NCBI GenBank assembly: GCA_045600065.1
Contig: JAZRXE010000032.1
Span: 1-20,154 of the forward strand
DNA: 20,154 nucleotides
From: RGIG2707 sp045600065
GTDB lineage: Bacteria > Bacillota > Clostridia > Peptostreptococcales > Anaerovoracaceae
Reading direction: 5' to 3'
Both the position numbers and the translations under genes were made by a program. Positions within the stretch are counted from its first letter, which is position 1, and every line of letters starts with the position of its first letter. Below the pieces are notes generated by a model. The model was given only the letters and a program-made list of their open reading frames with translations. It had not been told where the DNA came from and ran no database searches. Positions 14,959 to 20,154 of this stretch are shown one piece after another.

Positions 14959-16116
14959 ATGTTCGTATATCTTGACAACAGTGCCACAACAAAGCCCTAT
15001 CCTCAGGTGGTAGAGGCTATGGTGCAGGCTCTTGAAGAGGATTACGGCAATCCATCTTCTTTATACAGACTGGGTCTTGAAGCCGAAAAAAGGCTTAAGG
15101 CAGCCCGTCAGGCAGTCGCCGCATCCCTGGGCGCTGAGCCTGATGAGATATTCTTCACCTCCGGCGGCACCGAAAGCGACGATACAGTGCTTAAGGGCGT
15201 CTGGGAATCCAGAAAAAAGCAGGGTAAACGCATAATCACCACGGCAGTGGAGCATCCTGCCATATTGAAAACCGCAGAGTGGCTGGAGCGACAGGGTGCG
15301 GAGATAATATATCTTCCGGTGGATTCTCAATGCCGCATAAGCCTTGATGATTTCCGTGGTGCCTTGAACAAGGACACCATATTGGTCTCCGTTATGGCAG
15401 TAAACAACGAGTCAGGGACCATAATGCCCATCAAGGAGCTCAGGCGCATAATGGATGAGCAGGGCAGTACGGCTCTGCTGCATACCGATGCAGTCCAGGC
15501 TTGGGGAAAGATCCCGCTCGATGCAAGGGATCTGGGCGTCGATTTTATCAGCGTTTCAGGACACAAGATCCACGGTCCCAAGGGCGTGGGGGCCTTGTAC
15601 ATAAAGAAAGGCGTCTATCTGCCGGTATTCATCCACGGAGGCGGCCAGGAAAAGGGCATGCGCTCGGGCACTGAAAACATGCCCGGAATAGCAGGCATAG
15701 GTACGGCAGCGGCTCTGATCCCCAAGGAGCTTGGCAGGGCAAAAAATATGGCTGCTGCAAGGGAAAGGCTGCTTCAGGGCATCAAAGACAGCATCCCCGA
15801 CATCAAGGTCAATTCCCCGGATGACGGAGTGTGCAGCGTGCTGAACGTAAGCTTTTTGGGCTGCAGGGGAGAGGTCATTCTCCACAGCCTTGATACCGCC
15901 GGCATATGTGTTTCCACGGGCTCGGCCTGCTCCTCTCACAGCAAGGGCAGCCATGTTCTGACGGCCATGGGGCTCAGGGACAGAGAGATAGAGGGCGCGG
16001 TGCGTTTCAGCTTCTGCGCGGATAACACTTTGGGGGAAATGGATTACGTAATCGAAAAGCTGACAGAGGCAGTAGGGGCTCAGCGCAGGCTGCGCAATGC
16101 TTTTCGAAAAGGATAG
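14959..16116 (+). CDS. cysteine desulfurase (NifS/IscS-like)
   Basis: A PLP enzyme that takes sulfur from L-cysteine, giving alanine and an enzyme persulfide. The 385-residue product shows YLDNSATTKP at the N-terminus, SGGTESD (68-74), EHPA, HTDAVQ (175-180), SGHKIHGPKG with PLP Lys203, RSGTEN (235-240) and GSACSSHSKGSH with catalytic Cys324. GAGAAAGGA provides the ribosome binding site. It sits 3 nt before thiI, and this pairing is a known arrangement in Firmicutes in which the desulfurase is a dedicated sulfur donor to ThiI. No iscU or nifU is adjacent, so a role in iron-sulfur assembly is not indicated by context. A precise symbol cannot be chosen among nifS, iscS and nifZ. Confidence 0.95.
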   Translation: MFVYLDNSATTKPYPQVVEAMVQALEEDYGNPSSLYRLGLEAEKRLKAARQAVAASLGAEPDEIFFTSGGTESDDTVLKGVWESRKKQGKRIITTAVEHPAILKTAEWLERQGAEIIYLPVDSQCRISLDDFRGALNKDTILVSVMAVNNESGTIMPIKELRRIMDEQGSTALLHTDAVQAWGKIPLDARDLGVDFISVSGHKIHGPKGVGALYIKKGVYLPVFIHGGGQEKGMRSGTENMPGIAGIGTAAALIPKELGRAKNMAAARERLLQGIKDSIPDIKVNSPDDGVCSVLNVSFLGCRGEVILHSLDTAGICVSTGSACSSHSKGSHVLTAMGLRDREIEGAVRFSFCADNTLGEMDYVIEKLTEAVGAQRRLRNAFRKG

Positions 16117-16119
16117 AAA

Positions 16120-17334
16120 ATGGTCAACAATAACGAGAAAATATTCATTGTAAGGTGCGGAGAAACCGCACTTAAAGGACAGAACAAGTCGTATTTCGAG
16201 CGCATGCTGGTGCAGCGCATCCAAAAGCAGACCAAGGCCTTAGGCGGTATCAGGGTTGAGCGCATAGACGGGCTCATCTTTGTCAGGGCCCCGCTGGATC
16301 AGGATTCCGATGCTCTGCTTAAGAGGGTCGGCAGGGTCTTCGGCGTAGATTCCATAAGCCCCGCCACCGAGATCAATATCGAAGGGCTCACTGCCGAGCA
16401 GGCTATTGAAGAAATAGGCGCTGCCGCTGTGGACTTTATGATGGATAGAATAGAAAAGGCTCATATAAGCAGCTTCAAGGTGGATGCCCGCAGGGCGGAC
16501 AAGATGTTTCCCATAGAGTCCCCTCAGATCGCAAAGCGCATCGGAGCCTTTGTATTAAAGGGCTGCAAGGTCCTTAAGGTCGACGTTCACGATCCCCAGT
16601 GCACTTTGTATATAAATGTGCGCAGGGGCCTGGCATATGTTTACGAAACAAAGATCTCCGGCTTCGGGGGACTTCCGCTGGGCACCAACGGAAAGGGCCT
16701 GGTGCTGCTTTCCGGCGGCATAGATTCCCCTGTCGCAGCCTTTTTGATGTCTCACAGAGGCATGTATATAGATGCCGTGCACTTCCATTCCTTCCCCTAC
16801 ACGTCCGAAAGGGCCTTCGAAAAGGTCAGGGACCTGGCCACGGTGCTGGCGTCCTACTGCGGAAGGATACGCATACACAGCATCAATCTGCTGCCGATCC
16901 AGGAGCAGATAGTGCAGCATTGCCCCGAAGAAGAGACCACTATACTGGTTCGCCGCTTTATGATGCGTCTGGCAGAGAAGGTTGCCGCAGAGGAGGGCAG
17001 CATGATGCTCATCACCGGCGAATCCCTGGGTCAGGTGGCAAGCCAGACCGCCGAGTCTCTGGTGGTCACCGACGCCGCTGTTTCCATGCCGGTCATGAGG
17101 CCGCTTATCGCCATGGATAAGACCTCCATCATGGACACAGCCAAGGAGATCGGCACCTACGATATATCGATACTGCCCTTTGAGGACTGCTGCACGGTAT
17201 TCCTGCCCAAGCATCCTGTGACCAAGCCCAGACTCGAAAAGATCCTGGATGCGGAAAAACGGCTGGATGTGGATTCCCTGGTGGAGGCAGCCCTGGCATC
17301 AGAAGAGATAGTCACCGTTTATCCGAAGGATTAG
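16120..17334 (+). CDS. thiI: tRNA 4-thiouridine synthase ThiI
   Basis: Transfers sulfur to U8 of tRNA. The 404-residue form has an N-terminal NFLD region (FIVRCGETALKGQNKSYFE), a THUMP domain (about 60-170), and a PP-loop ATP-pyrophosphatase domain with LLSGGIDSPVAAF (196-208). It ends without the rhodanese domain found in E. coli ThiI, which matches Firmicute ThiI proteins that use a paired NifS-type donor, here encoded directly upstream. The ATG is 3 nt after the desulfurase stop, with an AAAGGA site inside the upstream gene end, implying coupling. Confidence 0.96.
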   Translation: MVNNNEKIFIVRCGETALKGQNKSYFERMLVQRIQKQTKALGGIRVERIDGLIFVRAPLDQDSDALLKRVGRVFGVDSISPATEINIEGLTAEQAIEEIGAAAVDFMMDRIEKAHISSFKVDARRADKMFPIESPQIAKRIGAFVLKGCKVLKVDVHDPQCTLYINVRRGLAYVYETKISGFGGLPLGTNGKGLVLLSGGIDSPVAAFLMSHRGMYIDAVHFHSFPYTSERAFEKVRDLATVLASYCGRIRIHSINLLPIQEQIVQHCPEEETTILVRRFMMRLAEKVAAEEGSMMLITGESLGQVASQTAESLVVTDAAVSMPVMRPLIAMDKTSIMDTAKEIGTYDISILPFEDCCTVFLPKHPVTKPRLEKILDAEKRLDVDSLVEAALASEEIVTVYPKD

Positions 17335-17346
17335 GCATTGCCTGAG

Positions 17347-17365
17347 CCGGGGCGTTTTTGCCCGG
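17347..17365 (+). promoter_or_regulatory. hairpin abutting the ribosome binding site of the ferredoxin-fRMsr gene
   Basis: CCGGG (17347-17351) pairs with CCCGG (17361-17365), loop containing TTTTT. The 3' strand overlaps the first two bases of the GGAGG site (17364-17368), so the fold could partly mask it. Confidence 0.4.
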
Positions 17366-17373
17366 AGGAGCAT

Positions 17374-18000
17374 ATGATCTACAAGGTCAACAGAGATAAA
17401 TGCAGAGCATGCGGAATATGTACCATGGCCTGCCGTTTCGGGGCTGCTGTCATAAAGGACGGGCGTGCCGAGATAGACACTGGGAAATGCACCGATTGCG
17501 GGAACTGTTTCAAAAAATGCAGGTTTCACGCCATAGAAAAGAAGGATACAGAGCTTTATTCAAGACTCTGCGCCCAGATGAAGGCTCTCGCCGAGGGTGT
17601 GGAGAACAATATAAGCAATCTGGCAAATGCCTCCGCCTTGCTTTACGGCGGGCTCAGCGATCTTAACTGGGCAGGCTTTTATATCCTCAGCGGAAGCATT
17701 CTCGAGCTCGGGCCGTTTCAGGGCAAGCCTGCCTGTACCGTCATAGAAATGGGAAAGGGTGTCTGCGGTACTGCAGCAGTCAGCGGCAGCACTGTCAGGG
17801 TAGACGATGTCCATCAGTTCCCGGGCCATATAGCCTGCGACAGCGCTTCCAATTCGGAGATAGTGATACCCCTGCATGCAGGCGGAAGGCTCATAGGTGT
17901 CCTGGATATCGACAGCCCCTTGTTTTCCCGCTTTGACGATTTCGATAAAGAAGGCCTGGAGGCCTTTGCCCGCTGCATTGAGGAGATCTGGAAGGAGTAG
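17374..18000 (+). CDS. 2[4Fe-4S] ferredoxin domain fused to free methionine-(R)-sulfoxide reductase
   Basis: A 208-residue two-domain protein. Residues 1-55 are a bacterial-type ferredoxin with two CxxCxxCxxxC motifs: Cys10, 13, 16, 20 and Cys39, 42, 45, 49. Residues 60-208 are a GAF-fold fRMsr (YebR/MsrC family), recognised from LANASALLYGGLSDLNWAGFY, LGPFQGKPAC, GKGVCG, FPGHIACD and SNSEIVIPL. The three cysteines used in catalysis by this family are all present (Cys121, Cys131, Cys155). The reaction is reduction of free Met-(R)-sulfoxide to methionine; known enzymes are single-domain (about 165 residues) and use thioredoxin. The fusion suggests ferredoxin-type electron delivery, which is an inference. 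ATG 17374 is set by GGAGG five bases upstream; a TTG at 17338 is rejected. It lies 3 nt before the next gene. Confidence 0.92.
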   Translation: MIYKVNRDKCRACGICTMACRFGAAVIKDGRAEIDTGKCTDCGNCFKKCRFHAIEKKDTELYSRLCAQMKALAEGVENNISNLANASALLYGGLSDLNWAGFYILSGSILELGPFQGKPACTVIEMGKGVCGTAAVSGSTVRVDDVHQFPGHIACDSASNSEIVIPLHAGGRLIGVLDIDSPLFSRFDDFDKEGLEAFARCIEEIWKE

Positions 18001-18003
18001 AAC

Positions 18004-18897
18004 GTGTTAGGAGCAATTATAGGAGATATATGCGGAAGTGCATACGAATTCAACAATGTCAGATCCACTGACATAAAGCTTTTCCCCATAGGCTGCGGTC
18101 CCACGGATGACACTTTTATGAGCGTTGCAGTGGCTCATGCCGTAATGGATACCTTCAGATCCGCCGACAGGACCAGGATCGCTGACAGTGTTGCTGTAAT
18201 GATGAGATATTACGGGAAGCTGTTTCCCGACGGAGGCTACGGCGGCAATTTCGGCCTGTGGCTCAATATGCCCGAGATGGGCCCCTACGGAAGCTACGGC
18301 AACGGAAGCGCCATGAGGGTGTCCTCTGTAGGCTGGTTTTATACTACCCTTGAAGAGACCCTGGATATAGCCGGGATCACCGCTTCTGTGACTCACGACC
18401 ACCCGGAGGGCATCAAGGGCGCTCAGGCTGTGGCAGGAGCGGTTTTCCTTGCCCGCACAGGGTCTGATAAGACTGACATAAGAAAATTTCTGGCAGAGCG
18501 CATAGGTTATGATATGGATTTCACCCTGGATCAGATCAGGGACAGCTACAGCTTCGACGAAAGCTGTCAGGGCTCGGTTCCCCAGGCAATGGAAGCCTTT
18601 CTGGAATCCGAGGATTTTGAAAGCTGCATAAGGCTGGCAATTTCTCTCGGCGGAGATTCCGATACCATAGCCTGTATGGCAGGTGCCGTGGCAGAGGCCT
18701 TCTACGGAAAGATACCCGAAACCATGGCCAGCCAGGCATATGCAAGACTTCCCGAGCCGCTGTCTGCGGTAATAAAGCGCTTTGACGAATTCAAGAGGAT
18801 AAAGGAGACTCCCGGAGAGCCTCAGGCTGTGGGCGGAATGTCCCTGCTGGAAGCCATGCTGGCAGAAGACATGGCCGAATTCGGTCACTGGTCATAG
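18004..18897 (+). CDS. ADP-ribosylglycohydrolase family protein (DraG-like)
   Basis: A 297-residue all-helical hydrolase of the DraG/ARH family, which removes ADP-ribose from proteins or cleaves related ADP-ribose compounds. Metal-binding motifs are visible: GDICGSAYE (7-15), PTDDT (33-37), THDHPEGIKGAQA (130-142) and GGDSDTIACM (216-225). The start is GTG 18004, with AAGGAG (17992-17997) at the very end of the preceding gene, so translation is probably coupled. No ADP-ribosyltransferase or nitrogenase gene is in view, so the substrate is unknown. Its place behind sulfur-transfer and redox-repair genes hints at a stress or NAD-related role, but this is only context. Confidence 0.93.
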   Translation: MLGAIIGDICGSAYEFNNVRSTDIKLFPIGCGPTDDTFMSVAVAHAVMDTFRSADRTRIADSVAVMMRYYGKLFPDGGYGGNFGLWLNMPEMGPYGSYGNGSAMRVSSVGWFYTTLEETLDIAGITASVTHDHPEGIKGAQAVAGAVFLARTGSDKTDIRKFLAERIGYDMDFTLDQIRDSYSFDESCQGSVPQAMEAFLESEDFESCIRLAISLGGDSDTIACMAGAVAEAFYGKIPETMASQAYARLPEPLSAVIKRFDEFKRIKETPGEPQAVGGMSLLEAMLAEDMAEFGHWS

Positions 18898-18941
18898 ATA
18901 TACGTTTATACTGTATAAGTTAATGTAATAAGGAGGTCCAA

Positions 18942-20154
18942 ATGAAGAAAATCGTTCCCGAAACATTGTTTGAGTTCAAAATGCTCAGCAATCCTCACTT
19001 TTCTCCTGACGGACAGACTGCCGCATTCATAGTATCCTGGGGCGATGAAGCTGCCAACGGATACAAGGGCGACATCTGGACTCTCAAAGACGGTGAGGCT
19101 CACCAGCTCACTTCCGGCGGAGACGGCAGAAACTACTGCTGGACACCGGAAAACACCCTGCTTTTCTCTGCAGCCAGAGAAGCTAAGAAGGATCCCAAGG
19201 AAGTCAGCACCGACTTTTATGAGATCTGCCCCTGCGGCGGTGAAGCCCTGAAGGCTTTCTCCGTTCCCTTTAAGGCTTCCGCTCTGACTCATCTGTGCGG
19301 ACAGCTGTACTGCTTCAACGCGATCGTAGACCTGGCTCCCGAAGACAAGGAGCACGACAAGGTCTATACCACGATCGACGAGGTTCCGTTCTGGTCGAAC
19401 GGCAAGGGCATGATCAACAAGCTCAGAAACGTTCTTTATCTCTACGACCGCAAAGAAGACAAGTGCGAAAGGATCACCGATGAAAACTGGAACGCAAGCG
19501 TCACCGACATCGCTGACGGCAAGCTCTTCTTTGTCGGAGCTCCCGGCGAAGAGGTCGTAAACAGGGCAAGCGGAGCATACTGCTTCGACGTTGACACCAA
19601 GCAGACCGTCGAGCTCGTTCCCTGGAAGGACAACACCATCGGTCTTGCCGTAAAATTCAATGACAAGGTTCTCATCACCATGAGCGACGGAAAGAAATAC
19701 GGAAAGACCCAGTCCAAGTCCTTCTATACTGTCGGCATGAACGGCGGAGCTCCCGAGCTTCTCTGCGAGTACGAATACTCTGTCGGAGGCGGCGGAGTCG
19801 GAAGCGATGCCCGCTACGGACACGGACAGGGCTACAAGGTCACAAAGGACGGCTTCCTGTTTGCTTCCACCTTCGGCCACACCTGCACGATGAGGCTCCT
19901 CACCTTTGCAGGCGAGCTAAAGGACATCGACCTCGGCGTAGACTGCGTCGACGGCTTCGACGAATTTGACGGAAAGCTTCTCACCTGCTCCTTCAAGGGC
20001 GACAGCCTCGCGGAGCTCTTCATGGGAACCGAGCAGGTCACCCACTTCAACGACGAGCTCTTCAAAGAACTCGACGTGCGCACCCCGCAGTATCATGAGT
20101 TTGTTGCCTCCGACGGATATAAGATCGAGGGCTGGTGCATGACCCCGTCCGGCT
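18942..20154 (+). CDS. S9-family serine peptidase (prolyl oligopeptidase/acylaminoacyl-peptidase type), 3' end outside window
   Basis: An open frame from ATG 18942 to the window edge, 404 codons without a stop. It begins MKKIVPETLFEFKMLSNPHF, then SPDGQTAAFIVS, the usual opening of the S9 beta-propeller. Propeller-like repeats continue (GDIWTLKDGEAHQLT, YDRKEDKCERIT), and the last residues, HEFVASDGYKIEGWCMTPSG, are the entry into the alpha/beta hydrolase domain. The catalytic Ser, Asp and His lie in the missing C-terminal third (family about 650 residues). No signal peptide is seen, so it is probably cytoplasmic. AAGGAGG (18930-18936) gives a very strong start. Codons favour GAC, AAC, TTC, CTC and AAG more than the neighbours, suggesting high expression. 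It begins 44 nt after the previous stop; own promoter uncertain. Confidence 0.9.
   Translation, partial: MKKIVPETLFEFKMLSNPHFSPDGQTAAFIVSWGDEAANGYKGDIWTLKDGEAHQLTSGGDGRNYCWTPENTLLFSAAREAKKDPKEVSTDFYEICPCGGEALKAFSVPFKASALTHLCGQLYCFNAIVDLAPEDKEHDKVYTTIDEVPFWSNGKGMINKLRNVLYLYDRKEDKCERITDENWNASVTDIADGKLFFVGAPGEEVVNRASGAYCFDVDTKQTVELVPWKDNTIGLAVKFNDKVLITMSDGKKYGKTQSKSFYTVGMNGGAPELLCEYEYSVGGGGVGSDARYGHGQGYKVTKDGFLFASTFGHTCTMRLLTFAGELKDIDLGVDCVDGFDEFDGKLLTCSFKGDSLAELFMGTEQVTHFNDELFKELDVRTPQYHEFVASDGYKIEGWCMTPSG

Noticed and set aside
15126..15185. TESDD in the cysteine desulfurase taken as an odd active-site change
   Set aside because: IscS-type enzymes also have Asp after TES here, so it is within family variation.
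17338..17373. TTG start adding 12 residues to the ferredoxin-fRMsr fusion
   Set aside because: No SD before the TTG, whereas GGAGG is correctly placed for ATG 17374 and MIYKVNRDKC is a normal ferredoxin start.
18007..18888. A 293-codon minus-strand frame opposite the ADP-ribosylglycohydrolase
   Set aside because: Antisense shadow of a gene with complete metal-binding motifs; no SD and no recognisable domain.
18907..18919. Promoter or operator at TATACTGTATA before the S9 gene
   Set aside because: The short near-palindrome has TATACT and TATAAG but no -35 at proper spacing, so I do not call a promoter.
18906..19880. A 324-codon minus-strand frame opposite the S9 peptidase
   Set aside because: The plus strand carries a clear S9 protein with a strong SD; biased codons commonly leave the antisense frame open.

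Overview
This 20,154-base window reads as a stretch of chromosome from an anaerobic Clostridia-like Firmicute. The signs are a tryptophan T-box leader, strong AGGAGG-type ribosome binding sites, a LexA/DinR-type SOS box (GAAC-N4-GTTC), RNase Y, NrdR, a NifS/ThiI pair, frequent ATA, AGA and AGG codons, and lipoproteins with a Cys lipobox. The lineage is an inference; no rRNA or marker gene here fixes it more closely. I see no insertion sequence, prophage, CRISPR array or tRNA gene.

Layout. 1-68 (-) is the N-terminus of alanine dehydrogenase, cut by the window edge. 69-788 is a long non-coding interval. It holds the ald promoter, a potentially structured GC-richer block that lies outside both flanking leaders, and a tRNA-Trp T-box riboswitch driving an orphan tryptophan synthase beta gene (789-2051). 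2167-3198 (-) is a lipoprotein, divergent from a YgjP-type metallopeptidase. prfC (-) and nrdR-cmk (+) diverge from interlocked promoters. cmk is followed by a 1,021-residue FG-GAP-repeat lipoprotein, whose end overlaps a convergent MinD/ParA-like ATPase. radC follows, then an SOS-controlled Y-family DNA polymerase overlapping a small partner ORF, then rny.

14959-18897 is a tight run: cysteine desulfurase, thiI, a ferredoxin fused to free methionine-(R)-sulfoxide reductase, and an ADP-ribosylglycohydrolase. The last gene, an S9-family peptidase from 18942, has a very strong ribosome binding site and a biased codon set, and runs off the right edge.

How the genes work together. NifS hands persulfide sulfur to ThiI for 4-thiouridine in tRNA. 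The next gene appears to be a single polypeptide that joins an electron carrier to a Met-oxide reductase, so this operon has a sulfur and redox-repair flavour. The Y-family polymerase and its small partner form an SOS-inducible unit. The most unusual items are the ferredoxin-fRMsr fusion, the SOS polymerase with an apparently leaderless mRNA and an overlapping small ORF, the multidomain FG-GAP lipoprotein, and the orphan T-box trpB.
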